From positions 115,019,728-115,083,727 of the forward strand of contig CM060693.1 of assembly GCA_030686995.1 (NCBI GenBank): DNA of 64,000 nt. The letters run 5' to 3'. A program made the translations under genes and the position numbers. How positions within the stretch are numbered: position 1 is the first letter of the stretch; each line of letters begins with the position of its first letter. This DNA is from Artemisia argyi. Its lineage: Eukaryota > Streptophyta > Magnoliopsida > Asterales > Asteraceae. Positions 26,282-36,930 of this stretch are shown here, piece after piece. The notes beneath the pieces are model-generated. The model was not told the DNA's origin and searched no databases. It saw only the letters and a list, made by a program, of their open reading frames with translations.

Positions 26282-26505
26282 GGGCGGCCCCCTTAATTCC
26301 CTAGGCGGTCCCCTTAATTATTAAGGGGGACGACATACAATTAAGGGGACCCGCCATCTGGAACTGGATTCACTGTTTTCTTTTGCATCTTGTGATCCCT
26401 TTCTCTAGTTTCAGCTACCATTTCCCATTTTAACCCAACTGATTTTAGAATCTCATTCAACCATTTCAAATACATACCTAAATCAACCATTTCCATACTA
26501 TAAAT
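26282..26505 (+). promoter_or_regulatory. candidate internal promoter of ORF3: motif module plus TATA box
   Basis: GGGCGGCCCCCTTAAT, GGCGGTCCCCTTAAT, ATTAAGGGGGACGAC and AATTAAGGGGACCCGCC at 26282-26356, then TATAAATT at 26499, 57 bp before the ORF3 ATG. The arrangement copies the LTR promoter (module then TATA box), suggesting separate transcription of ORF3. Confidence 0.5.
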
Positions 26506-26555
26506 TCCCTGCACAATCACCATTCTTCATCTCATCATTCACCATCTAAATCATC

Positions 26556-27155
26556 ATGACTCCACCAAGCACCTCACACTCCAAAGCCTCCAAGAAACAA
26601 AAACTTGTGGTCATTCCCCCAAAACAACTCTTCATTGACTTAACAAATGAAGACAACAAAACACCATCACCTCCACCCAAATGCTCATCCCCAAGTGCAC
26701 CCAATGCACCATCTAAAACACCTTCTACTCATGGAACTTCCTCATCCTCCATACCCTCAACCTCATCAATCAATGACTACATCAACTCACACTTGTCACC
26801 ACAAGTATCATCACCACTTCCTACACAAGAACCCATGTCCACCCATCTTACCATCTCACTTTCACCAATAACACCACTTGATGCTCATCTCTCATCTCCA
26901 CCAATTACACCACCATTCTTTGCCAATCCCGTGCCTTGGAGGCTACTTGAATCCCATGGGGATACTTGTCTTTGTTGCATCCACAACCGCACGGTCATCT
27001 TTGGCCTTAGAGATGAAATTCAATATATGTTTTCATATATTGAACATTTGCTTACCAACCCACCACCACCACCAACTCCACCATCCTCTCCAATCATTCC
27101 TCCACCACAATTCTCACCCATTCCTTCACCATCACCATCATGCTCTCCTAATTAA
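26556..27155 (+). CDS. accessory ORF3, Pro/Ser-rich protein with SUMO-interacting-like motif
   Basis: 199 residues, uninterrupted, ATG in good context (ATCATCATGACT) behind a TATA box. Blocks: Lys cluster KASKKQK (10-16, possible nuclear signal), VIPPKQLFIDLTNED (19-33) giving a canonical (F)IDLT SUMO-interacting motif with trailing acids, a Ser/Thr/Pro-rich middle with KTPSTHGTSSSS, then CLCCIHN and LRDEIQYMFSYIEHLL, and a poly-Pro tail. The same order of blocks is found in the ORF at 2714-3325 of a diverged element, which argues for selection or a shared functional ancestor. No homolog is known to me. SUMO binding and nuclear entry are inference. Confidence 0.75.
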   Translation: MTPPSTSHSKASKKQKLVVIPPKQLFIDLTNEDNKTPSPPPKCSSPSAPNAPSKTPSTHGTSSSSIPSTSSINDYINSHLSPQVSSPLPTQEPMSTHLTISLSPITPLDAHLSSPPITPPFFANPVPWRLLESHGDTCLCCIHNRTVIFGLRDEIQYMFSYIEHLLTNPPPPPTPPSSPIIPPPQFSPIPSPSPSCSPN

Positions 27156-27463
27156 GCATCTCATATGCTTAATAAATAAAGCCTCTACCACCCTTTTGCT
27201 TGCAAGCTCTATGAAGACCATGTACTTTTTGCATGATGATGTATTTTTCTAGTTGTTTATTTGTGAACTAGCTTTTCTACTTGTAATTCAAATTGCTACT
27301 TGTATGTTGTGTCTTGACACAACCAATTATTTAATATGAATGCTTTCTTTTCAAACATGCTTTATTTTTTTTCATCACCTTATACATGTTTGCATGCATA
27401 TACTTGTGCTTCTAATACTTTTTTTGCAAAGCATTTCATAGCTCGGTCTCTTGGTGTCCCCAA
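27156..27463. other. ORF3 3' untranslated region
   Basis: Non-coding. AATAAA at about 27173 soon after the stop could be a polyadenylation signal. Confidence 0.35.
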
Positions 27464-27652
27464 ACGAGGGGGAGTACACATCAAGGGGGAGATATCTACC
27501 CGTCAATTTTTCACGTTTAAAAATTGTCGGAATAACCTTTTTGATTCTACAAAAAGGGGGAGAAGTAAATATAAACTCACTAAAATACTTGTTTAAAAAT
27601 TATTTTTTGAGTTAATGAGTTTAAGTTTTGTAATCATCAAAAAGGGGGAGAT
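27464..27652 (+). other. polypurine tract cluster (innermost element)
   Basis: Four AGGGGGAG-type tracts at 27464-27474, 27482-27492, 27551-27565 and 27639-27652; the last abuts the 3' LTR. Multiple PPTs are a Sirevirus hallmark. Confidence 0.8.
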
Positions 27653-28918
27653 TGTTGATATAAATAATGTTTAAAAAGGTTATTAATATCTCTCAATAAA
27701 CCTATGTTTTGATAATCACAAAACTCAAATCAAATTAAGTCAAGATTAAGACATAAACAAGTATTTGGTAACAAATATTTACCTCTACATCTTATATCAC
27801 TTAAGGTATGCATAAACTAAGCATCTTATGCATTACATGATCAAAGGAAATTTTGTCTTAAGACATAACATCTTATAAAATGATATAAACATTTTATATA
27901 TATTTGTAAATCATTTTTGGTAATGCTATATTAAACCATAAAGATATGATTTCAAATTTCCAACCAAAAAGGGCAAATTTTATCCAGAAAAACTTTTCCA
28001 ACGTTCAGGAGGGCGGCCCCCTTAATTTTACTAGGCGGCCCCCTTAATGATTAAGGGGACCGGCCCCTAATTAAGGGGATCGGCACGCTCCAGAACAGTA
28101 AAATCTGGCCCTATAAATACTGGATCATTTCACACATTTTTCTCACCTTTTTGCACTAAAAACTTTCTGATCCAACCTCCATTTCTAGATCTAAAATCCT
28201 TTGATCATATAATTCATAAGTCTTTGTTTCCAAGTGATCCAAAGCTTCATCCATTCAAGTGCAAGAAGAAGAACACTCCTCTACATCCATCAAATTGTAG
28301 TAGTGTTGTGAATAGCTAGTTTCATATTGTAGTTGTGGTAGATATTTGTAAAAGTGTTGTGAAAATTTGTTGATTGTAGAAACTAGGTGTGTTGTAAAGT
28401 AGTTTAGTAGTTGTGAATTAGTTGTGCATAGAAGAAGGTGTGAAGTTGTGAAGGTGTGAAGAAGGTGTGAAGCCTTGAAGAAGTTGTGAAGTTGTGAAGA
28501 AAGTGTGAAGCCTTGAAGAAGTCGTGAGATTGGTTCTAGCTACGATTAGAACTCGACATTTAGCTTAGTGTCGTTAACTCGTGTAAGCTAAGGTGTGTAA
28601 GGTTTCTCCACCATAAGGAGTTTGTTGACATAGTGAAGAAAACTCTCGAGTGTGGTACTCGGGGAGTGGATTAGGGCAAGGAAGGTGTCCTTGTAGCCGA
28701 ACCACTATAAATTCGAGTGTTGTGGTTTGATCTTTCTAACTCTATCTTTTCTTCATTACATTTCAATACTTTCATTACTTGATTAGAATTGCTTATATTG
28801 GTTGTCATTTGAATTCACTTGAGATCGAATCGAAAGTTTTTAATAACCTACAAAATATTTTGGTAATAAACTTTTAAAAGGACGTAAAACTATTCAACCC
28901 GCCTTCTAGTTTTCCACA
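27653..28918 (+). repeat. 3' LTR of innermost Copia
   Basis: 1266 bp, about 99% identical by eye to 18609-19874. Followed by the GTTTA target duplication. Confidence 0.95.
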
Positions 28919-28923
28919 GTTTA

Positions 28924-30854
28924 GACATTGCATCCTTGATGGTTTTTGGTTCAGCTTTAGAGAGGACAGAATTGAAGAAGCACCACAATGCGTCAGTTGC
29001 AAGTTGCTTACGGGTAGATACTGGACGCGAAGGGTTTCCAATAATGTTGTCTATAGGATGATCATTGGTCCATTTTCTAAGGTATTAATGGGGTTGAGAA
29101 TAGGGAACTGAGGTAGCTGTGTTGGATTCGTTGGAGGATGTTACATCATTTGACGATTCAGGGGCAAAGATGTTAACAAATGGCTCATTATCAGGTGGAG
29201 CAAAAGGATTTACTTCAGATGTATTATCTACAGTTGCCGCTCGCTGTACAGGTGAAGATTGGAAATTAGAAGTGGTAACCGATTGACTGATGGTGGGGGC
29301 TTCAGGATCCCATGACAACGAAGTGGATGGACCGTTATTATCAACTTGAATATTCACCACCCCAGCTGGTGGTTGAACCACTGTAGCTTCAGGAGCATTC
29401 ATCTGTTGAGGTTCAAAGTATTCATCAAACATTGGGTCAAACAGTTTCTTCCAATCTTCACTTGTAGGAGGTACAAAAGGAGCAGCAGGAGTGGGATTCT
29501 GTACAAGCCTGGAACTAATTGGTCCAGGAGACAATAGGTTAGGTACGGGTCCAGAACTTGATTGTCCAGGAACCGGTTGCTCAGTCAGCTCATCGAAAGT
29601 AACGTGGATTGTTTCCATTATGTCTCTGGTACGTTTGTTGTTGATTCGGTACCCCTTTCGCTCTGGAGCATAGCCAACGAAGAAACCAATGTCGGCCTTG
29701 GCCTTGAGTTTCCCAAGGTCTTCACTGTCATTAGTTGGATAGCAAAGTGCACCAAAAACTCGAAGAAACAAAAGATCGGGTTTTCAGCCATGAACCAGTT
29801 CATAGGGAGTCTTGTAGTGGAGAGGATGTATCAAGGATCGGTTCTGTGTGTAGCATGCGGTGGCAATTGCCTCAGCCCAAAGAAACATAGGAGCTTTGGA
29901 GAAGATGAGCATGGTCCTTGCAGCTTCAACTAAGGTGCGATTGCGTCTTTCAACAACTCCATTTTGTTGAGGAGTACGTGGAATGCTCTTTTGATGATTG
30001 ATGCCGACACCTTCATAAAATTGAGTAAGTTGTTTGTTCACAAACTCCATTCCATTATCAGTACGAATGAATCTAACTGTTTTGTTGAGGCGAACTTGCA
30101 ACATGTTGATGAGTTTGATGATGGTTTCCGGAGCTTCATCTTTTGATCTTAGAAACTTTACCCACGTGAATCGAGAGTAATCATCAACAATAACCAGCAC
30201 ATATTTCTTTCCATTGATACTTTGAATCCTCATTGGTCCACAGAGATCCATGTGAAGAGTATGAAGAACTTCCATGATTGAATTAACAGTCTTGGGTTTA
30301 TGGGTGTGCTTTTTGCTCTTGCCCATTTGACAGGCGGAACACAAATGATCTTTTTCATACTTAAGTCTGGGCAAGCCTCGAACAAGATCCTTACGTGTAA
30401 GTTCATTGATGGTACCGAAGTTCAAATGGTTTAAACGACGATGCCACAACCATGATTTGTTCTTGGAGGCTTTAGAGAGCAGGAAAATTTGAGAGGACCG
30501 TAGCATGTCTTCGATGGAGATGGTGTAAAGATTAGTGCCCCGACTCCCCTTGAGAAGATCAACACCATCTAATTCTCTAACAAAATAGGTGTGCTTTCTG
30601 AAAGCAACTTCGAGATCTGAGTCACAGAATTGACCAACAGAAAATAGATTGTGCCCAAGTCCTTCCACGTAGTAAACTCTGGATATCACACTGTCTCCAA
30701 AGACGTAATCACCATAACCCATTATAGATCCAAAATGGTCATTCCCAAATCTAACAGTACCAATAAACTTTTCCACGAAATTCTTGAGCCGCGAGCGATC
30801 TCCAGTCATATGTTTTGAGTAGCCTGAGTCCAAATACCAAAGGACAATTTGTAC
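28924..30854 (-). pseudogene. protease-integrase of third-layer Copia (5' part of pol)
   Basis: Minus-sense: Copia aspartic protease with DSGYSKHMTG (usual DSGCSKHMTG), then GAG-pre-integrase and HHCC zinc-binding region (LWHRRLNHLNF...CSACQMGK), then integrase core with DLCGPM, RTDNGMEF and NGVVERRNRT supplying the D, D and E. A TGA interrupts at 29784-29786 (VHG-stop-KPDL); the integrase C-terminal part and Pro/Ser-rich linker follow, a TAA stands at 29085, and the linker then runs to the TSD at 28919-28923. RT continues at 18603 beyond the insertion. The integrase would insert the cDNA. Not expressible in one piece. Confidence 0.88.
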
Positions 30855-31708
30855 GACCTGCATTTGAAACCAGACAATCGTGGATAACTGAAAAAGCTGG
30901 AGCCCCACAGACATTTGGGGTCCGTTTGGTTAGCACACACAAATATTGGATTATCATTTGTTATAGATATCTCACTGGAATGTTCACATTTTGATGCACT
31001 AGAACTAGGAGTGGTACTAAGTGCTTCTATTGGGAACAGTCTACCAGTAGGTCTCCACTTTCTAATAGGCACAACTTTGGAGTTAGTGATCCTAGTCATT
31101 GGGCACTTATCCCTTAGAGTGAATTTCCTTCCAGTAGGTTTCCATTGATAACCAACATTAGTGAACACTTTTCCTGTTTTATTCCATACTTGTTTTACCC
31201 GTTTAACACTTGAAACATTCATAACTGGAGATTTCATAGTGGATTTAAGAAAGGACACAACACAAGCATCATGATTACCATAAAATAAGCATTTGTTACA
31301 AGTCTTACAAATAGCACCAGAATTTGAATTAATTACATCAATGTTAACACAAATGTTTGAATCAACTCGATTCCTTTCACTAAGCACAACTTTATTGTTC
31401 CTAGATGATTCTTCTACTTCCTTCATAAGTGTACTCTTAGCCGGCAAAGTCCTATCATTCTTTGTATTGCACTTAAGCTGTGACTTGCTAGCATTAGATA
31501 CACCTTTTACTCCTGTAGAAGCAATGACGGGAACATTAGTCTAATTAGTTGCTACTTGTTTACCGGTGATCAAGATGGTTGATTGTGACATGGTTTGGGG
31601 AAAATCAAATGTAACATGTTTGTTGCCACTGTTAGGGTGCAATGCAAATGTTCTATCCGACTTGTTATCATTCTTGGGGCATGATCCTATAGCATATTCT
31701 AATAATTC
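30855..31708 (-). pseudogene. pre-protease part of third-layer polyprotein
   Basis: Minus-sense frame with a Cys-rich patch CKTCNKCLFYGNHDACV and repeated WKPTGR/WRPTGR units (WKPTGRKFTL, WRPTGRLFP), a layout I associate with long Asteraceae Copia polyproteins between Gag and protease. Interrupted by a TAG near 31542 and by a frameshift just before the protease (about 30800-30915). Role unknown; the Cys/His patch may bind metal. Confidence 0.6.
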
Positions 31709-34080
31709 CTAGGCTTTATTAGTGAGGAAGCAAGCACCAATAATAACATCATCAAGTGGTTTAGATATCCTCTCATCTTCAATGGTTTCTCTAAGTATGG
31801 CCAGACAATCCTTAAGATTTCTAAGATAGTTGTTATGAACTAACTCATTGTTCCTAAGGGGAAGAGAGACATTCACAGCATCGCACGCATATTTTTTACA
31901 AGCATGTACATTGGAAATTGCATGATCACATGAAACGATGGGCATTTTACCCTTCACCATAGTCTTTAGATTCTCAATTTCATTTAACAAAGAAGTGACT
32001 CTTTCATTGTTTTGGTCACGTGTTATTTTAATAGACTCAAACAATTCTTTGTAACGTTGTTTAGCGTTAGACATTTCAGCACGAAGCCACTCATTTTCCT
32101 GTTGTAATTCATTGATAATGCCCTGTTTCTGAAAATTTTGAGAATCTATCGACTTCTGGTAATTGGTATTGGTCACATCGCTTTTGTTCGATTTTAATTG
32201 TGCAATTTGGAGCTTCAACTTTTGAATCGTGTTTGAGTGAGCTTGAATTACTTCATCCTTTTTGGCTAATTCAAAACATGTGTCAAACTCAGGAGCATCC
32301 GAAGATGTCTTGGAATTTGATATTTTTATGCTTTCTTCTAGATGTTGATATTTTAATTGTAGGTTCAGATTATCAACTTCTAGTTTTGAGAAATTCCTGA
32401 CCATGTTATCATGGTCGTCGTTTTGAATTTTTTCAGTAAGTTTGTAATTCTCCCCCTCAAGCTCAATTACACGATTCTGGAAGACATTTAAAGTAACCGA
32501 CATTTCATGAAATTGTCGAGCAGATAGTGCTGAGTCGGTAACAGTATAAAACACATCTTTTGCAATGCAATTTGCAATCAAATTTTCATTCATGATGAGA
32601 ATGTTTTTCCTGTCAATTTTACTGTATTTGAGATCAATAGCTAATTGGTTACCCTCACTTTCCACTTCATCAAAAACCTTTTTCATTTGAGTCACATCAT
32701 CATTAATGGTGTTTTTAAGGCCCTCAAAATGTTCTTTGAGAAGTTTAAAAAATGGCATAACTTCAGTTAGGTAACACTGTTTTGTTTGCTCAAAACCCCT
32801 TTCCCCTTTTGTAATCCATGTAGGTGTAATTCTTATTTTACAGGTTTTCTCAAAGTCGTTGAACAATTGACCTAGCACATACAACCCAATTAGAGTGTTA
32901 CACTGTGTGGGAAGAGTGAATGGTACCAGGTGCCTAGGTGTGTTCAGGGGGTAAATGGTTGGGTCAACAATTCTAAACATAGTGCGTGTGTTACCTACAA
33001 CTATTTCAGCTTGCATTTTCTCAATGTCTATATTCCAAAACACTTTGTCAGGAAGAATTCTCTTTTGAGGAACAAAAATGGCAGAGTGATTGTCATTCGC
33101 ATAGTCATAGTGAAACACAATATTCTTAGCAATGCTTTTAGGATCCTTTAAACGTTCAGCAAGTTTCACCCTAGTTCTATCCTCCGCCTCATTAATGTGG
33201 TCATAGGATCACGTATCAGGAGGGGCATGGTTAGGTTCAAGCATAGTGTTTGCATCATATAATGCAGGTTGTGCACCTAAACCAATTCTAAGGTATCTTG
33301 CTTTGGGCTTGGAGGCATCCTGTTCACTAAATTCATCACTTAGTTTCCTATGGTTTTGCATCATTTGAGCAGATTGAATGGTTTGGCCCTGTGTGTACAA
33401 CTTATCTTCCAATTTATTTTTCAACATTTTGAGTTTTGAGAAATCATTTAGAAGTTTAGTTTCTTTATCTTTGAATTCGAGTTTGATTGAAGTCAAACCT
33501 TTTTGAAACTCTTGTTTTTGTTTGACGGTTTGATCCAATTGATTTTTTAAAGAAACTAGTTCCCTTTTCAATGTTTCTTGTTTGGAATTGTTTTCAGATA
33601 TGTAAGTACGCAGTTGCCATTCCATTTTCTGCTCACGTTCATTCAGCTCAAACTTTGCACGCTGCTCATAAATATTCACTTGATCCTTAAGGGTGTTAAT
33701 TCTAGTAATCAAGGAATCATCAGGGTTATATATTGTGTGCTCATGTACCTCATGTTCACTAGAGTCAATAGACGGCATGTCACTTGGTACAACTGGCGGT
33801 CCATTTTCATTCACATACATTTCATATGGGATATTATTGGTATTACCCATATCAGTGATGTTTGTGTTGACAAAATTCTTGAGTTGTACCGAGTCACATG
33901 CCCCCTGTACAGGTGTAGGATTATTCAGATCATGATTAGGAGATGTTGGTACCTCAGAGATAGCAGATGTGATGGATGAATCAGGATGCTGTGAAGAGGA
34001 TGCAGCTGCAGACAGATTAGCCATGAAAATGGTTTGAGCAGTAGGTTCGTCATCTACGTCTGAGTCAAATGCATCACTCT
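31709..34080 (-). pseudogene. coiled-coil extension of third-layer Gag polyprotein
   Basis: About 790 codons in one frame broken once by TGA at 33209-33211. Composition is heptad-like, rich in Lys, Glu, Asn and Leu (QQENEWLRAEMSNAKQRYKE type), with a Ser/Pro-rich N-terminal stretch. It sits between the zinc knuckle and the protease. Long Gag with coiled coils is usual for Sireviruses. Ends at TAG 31709. Probably structural; no enzyme motif. Confidence 0.65.
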
Positions 34081-34624
34081 TCAACTTGAAAGATATTCGG
34101 GTCATTAAGAGCCATATCCTGAACAGGCTGATCATCCACATCAGCATCAAAGGTGTTCCCATCATTACTAGCCAGAAAGAGCAGAGCTTCTTCATCCAAC
34201 ACCGTCCCATTTTCTTGTGCCTGCATCAGCAACATTTTGTCCTTGAAGTACTCAGAGTTTTGAGGACGTTTTGGAAGAGTGCAATTCCTAGCTATATGGC
34301 CCAACCCTCCACAGTTATAGCATTTAGGCTGCTTAGCTTGTGCTTGAAGAGTATTCCCAACTCTGTACTGCCCATTATCTCTACCAGCATTTCTTTGGTT
34401 GAAGTTCTATCTTCCCTGCACATTCTGCACCACCACACGACCATCCTCAATGACTGCCTGATTACGTAGATTAGATGAGATCCTAAGTTGGTTGTTAGTA
34501 GATGGAAGTGCAGCCCTGAACTGTTGGACCAATAGAGAAACTTGGTTGGAGAGATTATCAATCATCATGTCAGTGTGAGAATACCCAGAATCAAGTTGTG
34601 TATTCAAAGCAGATGGTAAGGGAG
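34081..34624 (-). pseudogene. zinc-knuckle segment of third-layer Gag
   Basis: Minus-sense frame offset from both neighbours by single-base indels near 34650 and 34080. Contains CYNCGGLGHIARNC (CX2CX4HX4C), then YFKDKMLLMQAQENG. A TAG near 34407 lies upstream of the knuckle. It binds RNA in the family. Confidence 0.75.
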
Positions 34625-35473
34625 TTAATGATTGACTATTGGTTGGGGTGACCTGGAGGATGGTTGTGATGGTTGAGATTGATCATTTGAGGTTTGGTTA
34701 GGTTGTTGAACATTAGAAACAAAAGCAAGAGATTCATTTGTGGCTGACGGATTGAGCTTTTCTTGCATTAGCCGATCATAAGCAGTATGTTTCTCATGTT
34801 GTTGGAGATATGCATAGAGTTGTTCATGATTGGTATGCCTGAGACCTTTGTTGAGCTTAACAGCTGTGACAAACCTATCCCATTCTGGTGCCATGTTATT
34901 CACGAATTTGGAATTAAGCTGTATATTGGGCATTGTCATCTTGATGGCTCTCATATCATTAACCAACTTGTGAAATCTGACGTAATAGTCAGTGATGCTT
35001 TCACCTGGGTTCATTTTGAAATGCTCAAATTCATCGTATAGCTGAGACTCACGATCTTCTTTAGTTAACTCAGGCCCTGCAAGAAGCATTTTGACATTAT
35101 CCCAGACCGCCTTGGCTTCAGTGTTGTAGTTGATAAGTTTGTAGACATATTTGGGAAGCCCTTGAATGACAATATTCGATGCTCTGATGTCGGCATCATA
35201 GCGTTTCTTTTCTTCATCAGACAGCTCATTGTAAGTGCGAGGTCTATCAGGACCAATTACGGCCGGTTGTTGATCAGTTGCTGCAACCGTGTCTCTAGTA
35301 GTACCCATTTGAAAGGGTCCCTCATCGATGGATTTCAAGATGTTAACCCCGTTTTCCTTACCCATACAATAAAGACGAATCCTTTGTGCCCATGATTCAT
35401 AGTCAGTTCTGTCCAACATCGGAGGTCGAGTGTCGGACCCAGCAGCTTGAATGTCATCAGAAGATGTCGACAT
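34625..35473 (-). pseudogene. N-terminal Gag of third-layer Copia
   Basis: ATG at 35473 (MSTSSDDIQ) is preferred to an upstream in-frame Met because family members begin near here. UBN2-type capsid: PPMLDRTDYESWAQRIRLYC, SIDEGPF, ASNIVIQGLPK, AVWDNVKMLL, LTKEDRESQLYDEFEHF, FVNNMAPEWDRFV, LYAYLQQHE. The early stop comes from a one-base shift near 34650; the true frame runs on into the zinc knuckle. Structural particle protein. Confidence 0.85.
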
Positions 35474-36175
35474 TACAAAATAGAAACTACCAAACCACAA
35501 AGTAAGAGATACTCTCAATGTAGTGTACTAGTCGCAGAAAAATTTAACCGCAACTTGACCTAACCGCAGACAAGTAAACCACAGTAAACACTAATCGCGG
35601 GACACTAACCGCAGGACACAAACCACAGAAAGTACCAAACCGCATAAAAATTCCAACTGCAGAATGATCCAGTCGCAACCTGAGCAAACCGCAAACCAAG
35701 GACACTAACCGTAGAAAGTACCAAACCGCAGAAAACTCCCAATCGCAGAAAACTCCCAACCGCATAATAGTTAAACGCAATATACTAATCGCAGACAACT
35801 AATCGCAGTGACAATGGTCCAAAACTGTCATTATCCTTGCGTTTTGTTTGTATTCCCAAAATAGTAATCGCAGTCAAACAAACCACAGATTATAGAAACT
35901 AAACGCAACGAAGCAATGGAACAGTAGACTTAACCGCAAGATAGAAATACGCCCAAAATCACCTCCAAACTTCAAATAGATTAAGGAAATGGTAACACAA
36001 ACTAAACCACAATGTTCCACAAACACTAATGAACATAAAAGTACATCACTAACATGTATAACAACACTAGAGAAGATCAAACGAAGAGTTTTTACAAGAA
36101 AGTTACACCAAACTCACAAAACCACACAAAATACCATCAAATTCGATTCTACAAGGTCCTAAGATGAAACCTTGG
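35474..36175 (-). other. leader of third-layer Copia with about 20 dispersed CTGCGRTT motifs
   Basis: Between PBS and gag, about 20 copies of (T)AACCGCAG / AATCGCAG (minus-sense CTGCGGTT / CTGCGATT) lie at 15-30 bp spacing, concentrated at 35530-35940. Not a perfect tandem repeat. The leader is otherwise non-coding. Confidence 0.7.
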
Positions 36176-36189
36176 CTCTTGATACCAAT
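36176..36189 (-). other. primer binding site (tRNA-Met-like)
   Basis: Minus-sense ATTGGTATCAAGAG directly behind the LTR. It has ATCAAGAG where the other two Copia elements have ATCAGAG. Confidence 0.8.
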
Positions 36190-36540
36190 TGTAGAATACT
36201 AACTATGTTGGAAACATGATTGGTGTTGTGTTTGTGTGGCGTTGGAGAAGTAAGAAGGAGGGGAAGAGAAGGAACCTTGAGAGAAAAAAGAAATATTAGA
36301 TTGAGATTAAGTGAAGGTCCAACCCTCTCCACATGTGGAGAGGGGTATTTATACTTACAATAAAACGCGCACTCCCGGGCTGTGGATCAGGCATACAGTG
36401 GGTGAAGACCCGTCCTTCTTCCATGGTGTTACTTAAACTAATACTAATTAACTAATAAACAAACTAACTACGAGCTAACTTAATGCTATTACAATCATTA
36501 GGTGACCGAGACTTTTACAGGAATATTTGTATTCCTAACA
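36190..36540 (-). repeat. 5' LTR of third-layer Copia
   Basis: 351 bp, two visible mismatches against 13722-14072. Confidence 0.93.
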
Positions 36541-36930
36541 GAAAGGAACTTTATAGGACCTCAACGCCCATTTTATCTAGAAAAAGATTTCATCAATAAG
36601 ACACATTCGGTGGAACAACTCATAGCTAGAGTTGAAGAGCTAGACCCTTTTGAGGACCCCTTAGTCTTTAGGAAGATGATTGAGTTCTTAAGCGTAATGC
36701 CTATTAATATAGAGATGAATAAGTGGAAAAGAGAGGGAGATAAGTCTAAATGGAGGTGGGACAAGCCACCTAAGGAAGGTGACGGATCATGGCATATGAA
36801 GATGACTTTGTATGATCTGGATGGAGAAAAGTTTGAAAGGTCATACCGTACTAAGAAAACCGATAGGAAGTTAAAACCTAAGTTTGATCCCAAAGATGTC
36901 CTCAATGAGGAACTCACCCGTATCACGTAG
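36541..36930 (+). pseudogene. post-protease ORF of Gypsy copy 1, unrecognised
   Basis: Continuation of the gag-protease frame after the Copia insertion (RNFIGPQRPFYLEKDF...). About 128 codons, rich in Lys, Asp and Trp: WRWDKPPKEGDGSWHMKM, then LDGEKFERSYRTKKTDRKLKPKFDPKDVLNEELT and stop. It takes the place where RT should begin. No RT, RNase H or integrase motif. In Gypsy copy 2 this segment is absent beyond its first residues. Function unknown. Confidence 0.55.

Noticed and set aside
31709..34080. Long coiled-coil frame considered as a host kinesin- or myosin-like gene
   Set aside because: It sits in frame between Gag zinc knuckle and protease of the third-layer Copia, so it is part of that polyprotein.
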